This document shows positions 1-5,725 of a DNA stretch of 5,725 nucleotides, piece after piece. Numbering within the stretch: the stretch's first letter is position 1; each line of letters begins with the position of its first letter. The position numbers and the translations under genes are program-made. Origin of the DNA: Candidatus Zixiibacteriota bacterium (GTDB lineage Bacteria > Zixibacteria > MSB-5A5 > GN15 > FEB-12); assembly GCA_022570975.1 (NCBI GenBank), contig JACZYS010000035.1:1-5725 (forward strand). The letters are read 5' to 3'. The notes under the pieces were generated by a model that worked only from the letters and a program-made list of their open reading frames with translations, made no database searches and was not told the origin of the DNA.

Positions 1-230
1 AAACTAAAATGCTCCTGCTCATCAATTCTCATTCCGAGACCAATGCCTACTTGAAAATTTGGTTTAAATTCTTTTCCATATAATTTTTCATATTCAAAAT
101 TGGTCGGATTATCAATCTCATTTGCAACTACTGCTGATTGGGGCAGGAAAAGCAAGAGCATAAAAACGGTGATAATTTTCAATATAATATTTTGTATTGT
201 ACGGAACCTTTCTGTGAAACCAATTATCAT
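1..230 (-). CDS. Outer-membrane beta-barrel protein, second tandem paralogue (partial, C-terminus beyond window)
   Basis: Only the first 76 codons are in the window. They encode a signal peptide (hydrophobic run IITVFMLLLFLP at residues 19-30, likely cleavage after AVVA at 36) followed by the start of a mature protein. From residue 12 onward it aligns without gaps to the first 65 residues of the gene just upstream (start at 906), about 33 of 65 identical, sharing the blocks LYGKEF, NFQ, GMR and DEQE. It is therefore a tandem duplicate and probably another small outer-membrane barrel. It begins 13 nt after that gene's stop and is likely co-transcribed. The start is uncertain. The ATG at 230 is the first standard start in frame but has only a weak upstream GAG. 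An ATA at 197 aligns with the paralogue's ATG and has a good Shine-Dalgarno sequence. A TTG at 182 would give a short classical signal peptide. Function is unknown. Confidence 0.8.
   Translation of the reverse strand, partial: MIIGFTERFRTIQNIILKIITVFMLLLFLPQSAVVANEIDNPTNFEYEKLYGKEFKPNFQVGIGLGMRIDEQEHFS
207..212 (-). promoter_or_regulatory. Shine-Dalgarno-like GAAAGG placed 9 nt before an in-frame ATA
   Basis: On the minus strand GAAAGG is followed by 9 nt and then ATA CAA AAT at 197-189. The upstream paralogue starts ATG CAA AAT at the aligned position. The spacing is ideal for initiation at the ATA, whereas the motif lies downstream of the ATG at 230 and so cannot serve that start. This makes 197 a serious candidate for the ancestral or actual start of the second barrel gene. 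A chance match is possible, since the motif is only six bases. Confidence 0.4.
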
Positions 231-243
231 TGTAGTTTTATGC

Positions 244-906
244 TCATATATCGAATCTTAAAAGCATCTCAATATAGGCAGGGTTCAAGAAATGATCATT
301 CAAGAAATTGTTGGGAGGTTCTCCTTTACAAACAGTTTCAATTTGGCAAGGTGAGTTGTTTAATGTATATGAAAATTCGCCCCTGTTATTGAAAGTTTGA
401 CTGATTGAAAGGTCAAGCAATAACGCCTGTGACAACTTGAGTTCAAATCCGATTGCTGACTTGAAGCCAAGAATTCCAAGTGTATATTTTATGTCGGAGC
501 TAAAAACATACCATTCACTAATGAGACCTAATTCAGCGAATGGGGAAAACAGACCTCTCATGTCTTTTATTCTAATAAGTGCAGCTGTATAATAGATTGA
601 TTTTATCCGGCTGAAATCTTGTGTTCTGTTTCTGGAGTAACCGGTCTCTGCCCTGATTGCAAATACGGGGGTTAAATTATAGAAAAGAGTTAAGCCGGCC
701 GAAGGAGAAAAATCAAAGAATTCCTGTTCATCAACTCTCATTCCGAAACTAACGCCTGCTTGAAAATTATGCCCAAATTCTTTGCCATATAATCTTTGGT
801 ATTCAAGTTTGATAGGTTCATCAAACTCATCTGCATAAACTGCTGATTGCATCGCGAAGGTTGAGATGACTGTTAAGGTGATGAGCATAAAAACTTTATT
901 TTGCAT
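244..906 (-). CDS. Small outer-membrane beta-barrel protein with signal peptide, first tandem paralogue
   Basis: This 220-residue protein has a Sec signal peptide (hydrophobic core at about residues 5-18, AVYA then likely cleavage before D26). The mature part is rich in alternating hydrophobic and polar residues typical of transmembrane beta strands, for example residues 50-57, 69-91, 104-112, 121-135 and 141-171. The C-terminal segment AYIEMLLRFDI looks like a closing strand, although it ends in Ile and not the usual Phe or Tyr. The size and strand number suggest an eight-stranded OmpA/OmpW-like barrel of unknown function. Two cysteines (187 and 193, CQIETVC) sit in a predicted loop before the last strand and could form a disulfide. 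The frame is open to 978, but ATG 906 is chosen because it gives a clean signal peptide, has GGAG 12 nt upstream and overlaps polA by only 11 nt. The ATG at 924 is an alternative. A diverged duplicate follows immediately downstream. Confidence 0.87.
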   Translation of the reverse strand: MQNKVFMLITLTVISTFAMQSAVYADEFDEPIKLEYQRLYGKEFGHNFQAGVSFGMRVDEQEFFDFSPSAGLTLFYNLTPVFAIRAETGYSRNRTQDFSRIKSIYYTAALIRIKDMRGLFSPFAELGLISEWYVFSSDIKYTLGILGFKSAIGFELKLSQALLLDLSISQTFNNRGEFSYTLNNSPCQIETVCKGEPPNNFLNDHFLNPAYIEMLLRFDI

Positions 907-3622
907 CGAGCCAGTTTTCTCCATAGCTGATATCGGCAACAATTGGGACTTTGAGTTTTGTAACATTTTCCATACCATCTTTTACAATAGATTTTAGGTC
1001 ATCCATCTCCGGTTTATAGACGTCAAAGACGAGTTCATCGTGCACTTGCAAAATCATTTTTGATTTCATTTTGGACATTTTATTATGAATGTTAATCATC
1101 GCAATTTTTATCATGTCGGCCGCTGTTCCCTGAATGGGCGTGTTGATTGCAACCCGCTCGGCAAACTGCCGGACGGTGTGATTCTTATTGTTAATATCGG
1201 GAATATATCGCTTTCTGTCAAACAGGGTGGTAACAAATCCGTTGTCACGGGCAAATTGTTTGTACTCTTCCATGTAATCTTTTATTCCGGAATATTTTTC
1301 AAAATAAGTTTTGATAAACTCTTTGGCCTGGTTCATATTCATATCTGACTGCTGGGTTAAGCCAAAGGCAGAAACGCCATAAATGATAGCGAAATTGGCC
1401 GTTTTTGCCGACCGTCGTTGGTCAGCGGTGACCTCTTTTATATCAACATTAAAGACCTCAGCCGCCGTTCTCAAATGAATATCTTCGTTCTTCTTGAAGG
1501 CCTTTATCAAAACCGGGTCGTTGGCATAGTGGGCTAATATGCGCAGCTCTATCTGGGAGTAGTCGGCTGTTAAAAGCAGGTGGTCAGAATCTCTGGGAAT
1601 GAATGCTTTTCTTATTTCTCTTCCCTCTTTGGTGCGGATAGGGATATTCTGCAGGTTGGGGTTGTTGGAGGAGAGTCTTCCGGTGGCGGCGATTGTCTGG
1701 TTGAAATCTGTATGGACTCTTTTTGTGTCAGGATTAATCAGTTTGGGGATAGCGTCAATATAAGTGCTTTTTAATTTGGCAAGTCTTCTGTATTCAAGGA
1801 GAAGATTGGGCAGAGGATGAAGCCCGGAGAGTTCTTCCAATACTCTGACATCGGTTGAGTAACCGGTTTTCTTGGCTGTTTTTCTCAAAGTTGGGAGGCT
1901 GAGTTTTTCAAATAAAAGGTGCGAGAGTTGTTGGGTAGAATTTATGTTGAACTCACCGCCATTGATTTCATAAATCTCCAACTTGAGCTTGTCGATACTT
2001 TTTTCTGATTTTCTTGACAATTTTGCAAGGAAGGGAACATCAATATTTACTCCGGCAGTTTCTATATCAGCCAGGACATTTATCAGGGGAAGCTCTATCT
2101 CATAAAAAAGGTTCTCCAGTTTATTCTTTTTTAATTCCGGTTTTAAAAGCTCCATCACCTGAAAAGTAACATCGGCATCCTCGGCGGCATAAAATGTTGC
2201 CCTGTCAATTGGTACCGTGTCGAAAGTTGTTTGATTTCTACCTCTTCCAATCAGATCTGATATTGGCTGCATTTTGTATCCCAATAACCGCTGGGCCAAG
2301 GCGTCGAGCGAGTTCTGACGTAAAGAGGGATTCAAAAGATATGAGGCCAGCATGGTGTCAAATGAGACCGGGGTGATGGTCAATTTATATTTTTTTAAGA
2401 CTTCAATATCATATTTTAAATTCTGCCCTACTTTGGCAATTTTTTCATCTTCCAAAATGCCTTTTAATATTTGTATCGTTTCATCAAGAGGCAGGTTTTG
2501 TTCACCTTTACCGGTGTGTCCAACCGGAAGGTAGTATCCTGTTCCTTTTTCTGCCGACAATGAAAATCCGACCAGTTTTGCCTGCATAGTGTCAAGCGAG
2601 GTTGTTTCGGTATCAACCGAGATAATCTTTTTCTTTTTTAAGGCGGTGACAAGTTTTTTGAGTTCGGCAATTGTTTTGACAGCCACATATTTTGAGTTGC
2701 TCCAATTTTCGTTTACTGTTTCAGTCTGCTCAGTTGGTTGACCGTCATCGGTAATCAATAATTTCAAAAGCCGTTTATGCTCCAGCTCTTCTAAGAATTC
2801 TCTGGTCTCTTCTTTATTTATTTCACGTCTTTTCATGGCCCCAATATCAAATTCAATAGGGACGTTGCAGTCAATTGTTACCAGCACTTTTGAAAGCTCT
2901 GCCTGTTTAATGCTGCTCGATATTTTTTCTCTCAGCCCTTTGGCTTTAATTTCATCATGTCTTTTTAGAACCGACTCTAAATTGCCAAACTGTTCCAGCA
3001 GAGCGTCTGCAGACTTTGGACCTACACCTCTGACACCGGGGACGTTGTCTGAGGAATCCCCCATGAGGGCCAATTTATCAATTACATGTTCAGGATAGAC
3101 GCCGAATTTTATTTTAACTTCTTCGGGACCCATTTTGACTATGGAATCATCGCGGGAGGAGTTGTAATATATTTTGACATTCTCATTTACCAGCTGAAAG
3201 CAGTCTTTGTCATTGGTGGCAATATAAACATCAAGCCCGGACTCCCCGCCTCTTCTGGCATAGGTTCCGATAATATCATCGGCTTCAAATCCGGCCAGTT
3301 CATAATGGGCAATGTTCATCACCTCTACCGCTTTGCGAATGCGCGGTAGTTGATAAACCAGATCATCGGGCATGGCCTCCCGGTTGGCTTTGTATTCTTT
3401 GTACATCTCATGGCGAAAGGTGGGCTCTTTGGTATCAAAAATTACCGCCAGATAATCAGGATTTTCTTCCCGGTATATTTTTAAGAGCGAATGAATAAAC
3501 CCAAATGTGGCCGAGGTGTTCTCTCCTTTTGAATTGATAAGCGGTCTTTTTATGAAAGCAAAATATGCCCTGTAAAACAGAGCGGAACCATCTATTAAGA
3601 AAAGTGACTTCTTTTTATTCAT
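896..3622 (-). CDS. polA: DNA polymerase I (5' nuclease, 3'-5' proofreading exonuclease, polymerase)
   Basis: This is a full-length 908-residue family A polymerase (E. coli has 928), used in Okazaki fragment processing and repair synthesis. The N-terminal FEN-type 5' nuclease (about 1-290) keeps its metal-binding acidic residues: D11 in LIDGS, D63, the GFEADD cluster (113-116), D138/D140 in TNDKD and D189/D192 in MGDSSDNVPG. The 3'-5' exonuclease (about 310-500) has D337/E339 (DTETTSLD), D405 in NLKYD and Y478/D482, matching Klenow D355, E357, D424 and Y497/D501, so proofreading should be active. The polymerase has motif A with D687 (TADYSQIELR), the O-helix R736, K740, F744, Y748 (Phe at the Klenow 762 position, favouring dNTPs over ddNTPs) and motif C VHDE (D862/E863). 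Its ATG overlaps the nadD stop as ATGA. Its last codons overlap the downstream barrel gene by 11 nt. No frameshift or missing key residue is seen. Confidence 0.98.
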   Translation of the reverse strand: MNKKKSLFLIDGSALFYRAYFAFIKRPLINSKGENTSATFGFIHSLLKIYREENPDYLAVIFDTKEPTFRHEMYKEYKANREAMPDDLVYQLPRIRKAVEVMNIAHYELAGFEADDIIGTYARRGGESGLDVYIATNDKDCFQLVNENVKIYYNSSRDDSIVKMGPEEVKIKFGVYPEHVIDKLALMGDSSDNVPGVRGVGPKSADALLEQFGNLESVLKRHDEIKAKGLREKISSSIKQAELSKVLVTIDCNVPIEFDIGAMKRREINKEETREFLEELEHKRLLKLLITDDGQPTEQTETVNENWSNSKYVAVKTIAELKKLVTALKKKKIISVDTETTSLDTMQAKLVGFSLSAEKGTGYYLPVGHTGKGEQNLPLDETIQILKGILEDEKIAKVGQNLKYDIEVLKKYKLTITPVSFDTMLASYLLNPSLRQNSLDALAQRLLGYKMQPISDLIGRGRNQTTFDTVPIDRATFYAAEDADVTFQVMELLKPELKKNKLENLFYEIELPLINVLADIETAGVNIDVPFLAKLSRKSEKSIDKLKLEIYEINGGEFNINSTQQLSHLLFEKLSLPTLRKTAKKTGYSTDVRVLEELSGLHPLPNLLLEYRRLAKLKSTYIDAIPKLINPDTKRVHTDFNQTIAATGRLSSNNPNLQNIPIRTKEGREIRKAFIPRDSDHLLLTADYSQIELRILAHYANDPVLIKAFKKNEDIHLRTAAEVFNVDIKEVTADQRRSAKTANFAIIYGVSAFGLTQQSDMNMNQAKEFIKTYFEKYSGIKDYMEEYKQFARDNGFVTTLFDRKRYIPDINNKNHTVRQFAERVAINTPIQGTAADMIKIAMINIHNKMSKMKSKMILQVHDELVFDVYKPEMDDLKSIVKDGMENVTKLKVPIVADISYGENWLDAK
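919..922 (-). promoter_or_regulatory. Ribosome binding site of the first barrel gene, inside the polA 3' end
   Basis: GGAG (followed by AA) lies 12 nt before the ATG at 906. It is also the Gly-Glu codon pair of the conserved C-terminal YGENW segment of PolA. The same bases thus serve the PolA C-terminus and initiation of the downstream gene. The spacing is slightly long, so use is likely but not certain. It supports 906 over the longer frame beginning at 978. Confidence 0.5.
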
Positions 3623-4224
3623 CGGTATAGATTTTCTTTCATAATATACTCAGCAACTGCAGCGGATAGGTACTTCTGCATCTCTTTTAAGTTCATACCC
3701 TCTTTTAGTTTTTGCCTGATTTCAGTGGAGGCGGCATTGACAATATCAGTGTCAACAAAGTAAATTTTGTCAGATTTTTGAAACTGCTTTTCAACAATTT
3801 CATCGGACTCCCTTTTGCCCACCAGAATATTTGTCTCGTTTATGATCTGTTCATGCTGATGCCACTTGTTGAATTCAGCTAAGATATCATAGCCAATAAT
3901 ATATGAAAACTCAACATTTGGGTAATCACTTTTTAGGGCTCGTATACTGTCAATAGTATAACCGGAAAGGGCTTTATCCTTTTCAATGGTTGAAATGATA
4001 TAACTTATATCGGGAAAAGCGTGTTCAAGCATTTGACAGCGTTTTTCAAAGGCGACAGTTATTTCTGTTTTTTTAAAGGGATGTTGATATGAGGGAACAA
4101 TAATAATTCCGTTCAGATGTCTCTTGCCCCGGATTTGACTGGCTAAATTTATATGTCCAAGATGAACCGGGTCAAATGTTCCGCCCAGTATTCCCCAGTG
4201 AGAGCCGGGCTCAGGACTCGGCAT
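3619..4224 (-). CDS. nadD: Nicotinate-nucleotide adenylyltransferase
   Basis: This 201-residue cytoplasmic enzyme transfers AMP from ATP to nicotinate mononucleotide, giving deamido-NAD in the NAD pathway. The nucleotidyltransferase fold is shown by GGTFDPVHLGH at 14-24, which holds the HxGH signature (H21-H24). It also has PSYQHPFKK (44-52), the SGYTID segment (87-92), the IGYD...W segment (110-121) and the C-terminal STEIR (166-170), which matches the family's ISSTxxR phosphate-binding motif. CoaD shares the HxGH motif but is shorter, about 160 residues, and lacks the SYTID-like segment, so NadD is preferred. The ATG at 4224 overlaps the bamD end by 14 nt and has an AGG 6 nt upstream. No other Met occurs before the active-site loop. 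The stop is coupled to the polA start through ATGA. In many bacteria nadD lies beside rsfS; here it sits between bamD and polA. Confidence 0.94.
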   Translation of the reverse strand: MPSPEPGSHWGILGGTFDPVHLGHINLASQIRGKRHLNGIIIVPSYQHPFKKTEITVAFEKRCQMLEHAFPDISYIISTIEKDKALSGYTIDSIRALKSDYPNVEFSYIIGYDILAEFNKWHQHEQIINETNILVGKRESDEIVEKQFQKSDKIYFVDTDIVNAASTEIRQKLKEGMNLKEMQKYLSAAVAEYIMKENLYR

Positions 4225-5140
4225 CAGTTACCTGCGACTGTATAACTGATTTTTGGGAGATGATATCCAGGTGTTTGTTGACCTCCTTGATATTTTTACC
4301 CAGAGGGAACTTTGTTTTATAATTTTCAAATTTGGTTTTAGCTGACTCAAATTCTCCTTTTTCGTACTCGGCCAGGGCATCATAATATGATGCTTCAATA
4401 ATTTGTTTTTCAACTTTTAAGGTATATTCATGAGAATCAAAAAGGATGAGGAAATTTTCATATAATCTTTTTGCTTCTGAGTATTTTCTGATCTTAAATT
4501 CAATTTCCGCTTTGTTATAAAGAGCCAACGAGGCGAATTCTGAATTAGTATAGTCATCAATTACCAATTGGAAATATTTTTTAGCGCCTGTATATGCGCC
4601 TATTCTAAAATAGACTATTCCGGTTTCATAATACTTGTGGGCCATCCGGTCATTTGCTTTCTGCAAAAATTTTCTGGCCTCATCCAGGTTTTCAGATTCG
4701 GGAAAATCAATTATGAAATCTTCCAGCTGCTTAATTGCAATTTCAAGCTCGCTCTGGTCTAACCCATAATGTTTGGGCGTTCCCTTAAAATAGCTGATGG
4801 CTTTGTAAAACATTGACTTTGGAAAGAACTCCGATGAAGGATAATTTAGTGCCAACCGATTAAATTCAACCGCCGCCAGTCCTTCTTCTCCGTTTTCAAG
4901 ATATGAAAGAGCCAGATAATATTGAGCCGAATCTATGTTGGATTCTCCGGGGAAATTATATATAACTGTCTGAAAAGATTCAATAGCTCTTAAATATTTC
5001 CCTTTTTCAAAGGCTTCCATTCCATTTTTAAACAGTTGGTCAGGTCCAAGATTGCTAATTGAGGTGCTTCCGCCGCAATTTGTTAATGACCAGAGGCCGA
5101 AAATCATTGGGGCAAGAATAACTAAGTGAATCTTTTTCAA
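4211..5140 (-). CDS. bamD: BamD/YfiO-like outer-membrane lipoprotein with TPR repeats
   Basis: This 309-residue lipoprotein is probably the BamD component of the BAM complex, which folds barrel proteins into the outer membrane. The N-terminus is a lipoprotein signal: positively charged KK, a hydrophobic run at about 5-19, then LTNC with Cys22 as the lipidation site. Asn at -1 is unusual (Gly, Ala or Ser is common). Gly23 after the Cys fits outer-membrane sorting in the E. coli rule. Helical TPR-type repeats follow at about 35-68, 71-104, 107-149, 165-202, 204-240 and 245-280, several ending in YP or FP turns such as YNFP, LNYP, IDFP and TKFP. The ARKFLQKANDRMAHKYYETGIVYFRIGA-type region (155-182) resembles the BamD middle section. 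It exceeds E. coli BamD (245 residues) by an extra C-terminal repeat, so a general TPR lipoprotein is an alternative. The start is TTG at 5140, overlapping the upstream stop as TTGA, with AGAGAG about 10 nt before it. Confidence 0.85.
   Translation of the reverse strand: MKKIHLVILAPMIFGLWSLTNCGGSTSISNLGPDQLFKNGMEAFEKGKYLRAIESFQTVIYNFPGESNIDSAQYYLALSYLENGEEGLAAVEFNRLALNYPSSEFFPKSMFYKAISYFKGTPKHYGLDQSELEIAIKQLEDFIIDFPESENLDEARKFLQKANDRMAHKYYETGIVYFRIGAYTGAKKYFQLVIDDYTNSEFASLALYNKAEIEFKIRKYSEAKRLYENFLILFDSHEYTLKVEKQIIEASYYDALAEYEKGEFESAKTKFENYKTKFPLGKNIKEVNKHLDIISQKSVIQSQVTDAES
4231..4235 (-). promoter_or_regulatory. Ribosome binding site of nadD within the bamD 3' end
   Basis: GCAGG on the minus strand, with AGG at 4231-4233, ends 6 nt before the ATG at 4224, inside the last codons of the BamD-like gene. 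It supports that ATG as the nadD start and suggests translational coupling across the 14 nt overlap. Confidence 0.45.
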
Positions 5141-5601
5141 ACGGTGTATCTCTCTTTCAGCATTTTGTAGTTATCCATAACTTTATTTAGATAGGCCGAT
5201 GGTAATTTTTTATTTTCTCTCATCAAGCTTCTTAATTTTGTCTCTCCAACATTATACGCCAGAATAGCTTTTTTGACATCTTTGAACTTTAATATTTGTT
5301 CAAATAAATGCAGCGTACCCAATTTAATATTTGATTCCGGTTCAAAGAGAGTTCCTTTGCCTTTCCATTCAACACCGGCTCTGGTGGCAACATCTTCACC
5401 TACAAACGGTATCACCTGCATTAAACCTCTGGCTCCCACACGGGAGGTCTGCCCTTTTCTGAATGATGACTCAGTTAAGATAACGGCCAAAACAAACATA
5501 GGGTCATATTTGTATTTCTTGCTTTCCCGATAGATAACTTCAGAGAGTTTCTTTACTTCTTCATCGTTGAAACCTATTTGGAAATCATCAATTGCCTTAA
5601 A
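5137..5601 (-). CDS. Lytic transglycosylase, SLT domain (partial, N-terminus lost at the 5601/5602 junction)
   Basis: About 154 residues of a family 1 (Slt70-type) lytic transglycosylase remain. Such enzymes cleave the MurNAc-GlcNAc bond of peptidoglycan, forming 1,6-anhydroMurNAc ends. Within the fragment the SLT domain is nearly complete: IYRESKKYKYDPMFVLAVI (23-41) leads to the catalytic Glu in TESSF (E44, codon 5470-5472). VGARGLMQVIP (55-65), the NIKLGTLHLF helix and AYNVG (115-119, usually AYNAG) follow. The Met codon at 5499 is internal to the conserved DP-FVLAV helix and is not the start, because the homologous frame continues upstream to about 5601. Beyond that it gives unrelated residues and a stop at 5614-5616. 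No signal peptide or anchor is visible, so the real N-terminus is missing. Its TGA overlaps the bamD TTG start by 4 nt, which places it first among the visible operon genes. Confidence 0.9.
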   Translation of the reverse strand, partial: FKAIDDFQIGFNDEEVKKLSEVIYRESKKYKYDPMFVLAVILTESSFRKGQTSRVGARGLMQVIPFVGEDVATRAGVEWKGKGTLFEPESNIKLGTLHLFEQILKFKDVKKAILAYNVGETKLRSLMRENKKLPSAYLNKVMDNYKMLKERYTV

Positions 5602-5608
5602 TCGGAGG
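5596..5608. other. Probable chimeric junction (assembly or cloning)
   Basis: Left of this point the minus strand encodes recognisable transglycosylase sequence (KAIDDFQIGF and onward) at about 34% GC. Right of it the transglycosylase frame ends in TGA after four codons, GC rises to about 59% and a plus-strand coding frame appears. The precise breakpoint cannot be fixed to better than a few bases. No direct repeat, inverted terminal repeat or GATC site is seen at the point itself. Confidence 0.6.
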
Positions 5609-5725
5609 GAGGCTCACTCTCTCCTGAGGCGTTCGTGGAGAAATGCCTCGAGCTCGCAGGCCCTCTAACCGTGAGTGACCCAACTCGTGAGTCTTTGACC
5701 AGGGTCGCGAAATCTGGTGGGGATC
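5602..5725 (+). CDS. Fragment of an unidentified protein from a different, GC-richer source (both ends missing)
   Basis: The plus-strand frame from 5602 is open for 41 codons to the window end and reads like protein, including SPEAFVEKCLELAGPLTV and SDPTRESLTRVAKSGGD. It has no start or stop here. The stretch is about 59% GC, against about 34% in the preceding 100 bp, and it favours codons such as CTC, GAG, GCG and GTG that the neighbours use less. From memory it resembles a segment near the C-terminus of large DUF1800-type proteins of Chloroflexota (SAR202-like), but that is a weak impression. Its abrupt junction with the broken transglycosylase suggests an artificial join. The antisense of this frame is the transglycosylase reading phase, which here contains a stop and matches nothing in that family. 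Confidence 0.4.

Noticed and set aside
231..243. Promoter or terminator between the two barrel genes
   Set aside because: The gap is only 13 nt, with no inverted repeat or T-run and no room for -35/-10 elements. Co-transcription is simpler.
138..392. Plus-strand open frame of 84 codons spanning both barrel genes
   Set aside because: It is antisense to two aligned, signal-peptide-bearing paralogues, has no recognisable domain and has no ribosome site. It is a shadow frame.
907..978. N-terminal extension of the first barrel protein up to an ATG at 978
   Set aside because: These 24 extra codons lie wholly within the conserved polA 3' end, have no clear ribosome site and would put a polar stretch ahead of a clean signal peptide. 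ATG 906 with GGAG upstream is better.
1085..3349. Several plus-strand open frames of 60-87 codons inside polA
   Set aside because: They lie antisense to conserved PolA motifs, have Cys/Phe/Ser-rich composition typical of antisense frames, and carry no domain signal.
4228..4413. Minus-strand 61-codon open frame inside bamD in another frame
   Set aside because: It is out of frame within the bamD coding region, Lys/Ser-rich and without any recognisable motif.
5273..5533. Plus-strand open frame of 86 codons opposite the transglycosylase
   Set aside because: It is antisense to the conserved SLT motifs (TESSF, GARGLMQ) and shows no protein family features.
5604..5624. Imperfect hairpin GGAGGGAG-loop-CTCTCTCC as a terminator or attachment site
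   Set aside because: The 8 bp stem includes one G-T pair and is not followed by a T-run. It lies within the plus-strand coding-like frame of the foreign segment, so it is probably chance, although a hairpin there could have favoured a template-switch artefact.
1..5725. CRISPR array, tRNA, rRNA, insertion sequence or toxin-antitoxin pair
   Set aside because: No regularly spaced short repeats, cloverleaf-like sequence, transposase motif, terminal inverted repeats or small paired genes were seen. The DNA is almost fully occupied by overlapping housekeeping genes.

Overview
The window reads as a compact, AT-rich bacterial chromosome segment in which every convincing gene but one fragment lies on the minus strand. 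Read 5'->3' on that strand the order is: a soluble lytic transglycosylase (N-terminus missing), a BamD-like outer-membrane lipoprotein with TPR repeats, nicotinate-nucleotide adenylyltransferase (nadD), DNA polymerase I (polA), a small outer-membrane beta-barrel protein, and the beginning of a second, tandem paralogue of that barrel protein which runs off the left edge. Neighbouring genes overlap by 4, 14, 4 and 11 nt and the last pair is 13 nt apart, so they are probably one transcript whose promoter lies outside the window. No rRNA, tRNA, CRISPR, insertion sequence or terminator is visible.

The organism is a didermic (Gram-negative-type) bacterium: it has a BamD-like lipoprotein with a lipobox, signal-peptide-bearing beta-barrel proteins and a periplasmic-type peptidoglycan lyase. 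The low GC, TTG start use and nadD placed between bamD and polA rather than beside rsfS would fit an uncultured FCB-type lineage (for example Marinimicrobia or Zixibacteria), but this is a guess from memory of gene order. Functionally the cluster mixes envelope maintenance (transglycosylase, BamD, its possible barrel clients), NAD synthesis and DNA repair/replication. All three PolA activities (5' nuclease, 3'-5' proofreading, polymerase) look intact.

Two things stand out. First, about 125 bp at the right end (from roughly 5602) do not belong with the rest: GC jumps from about 34% in the preceding 100 bp to about 59%, the transglycosylase frame hits a stop before any plausible N-terminus or signal peptide, and the opposite strand carries an uninterrupted, protein-like frame to the window end. 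The simplest explanation is a chimeric join in an assembly or clone, not a natural gene. Second, the tandem barrel paralogue at the left edge aligns without gaps to its upstream copy, but the ATG of that copy is matched by an ATA that has a well-spaced Shine-Dalgarno sequence. Either this is a very rare ATA start, a start codon lost after duplication, or a base error. I see no evidence of a novel defence system or mobile element.
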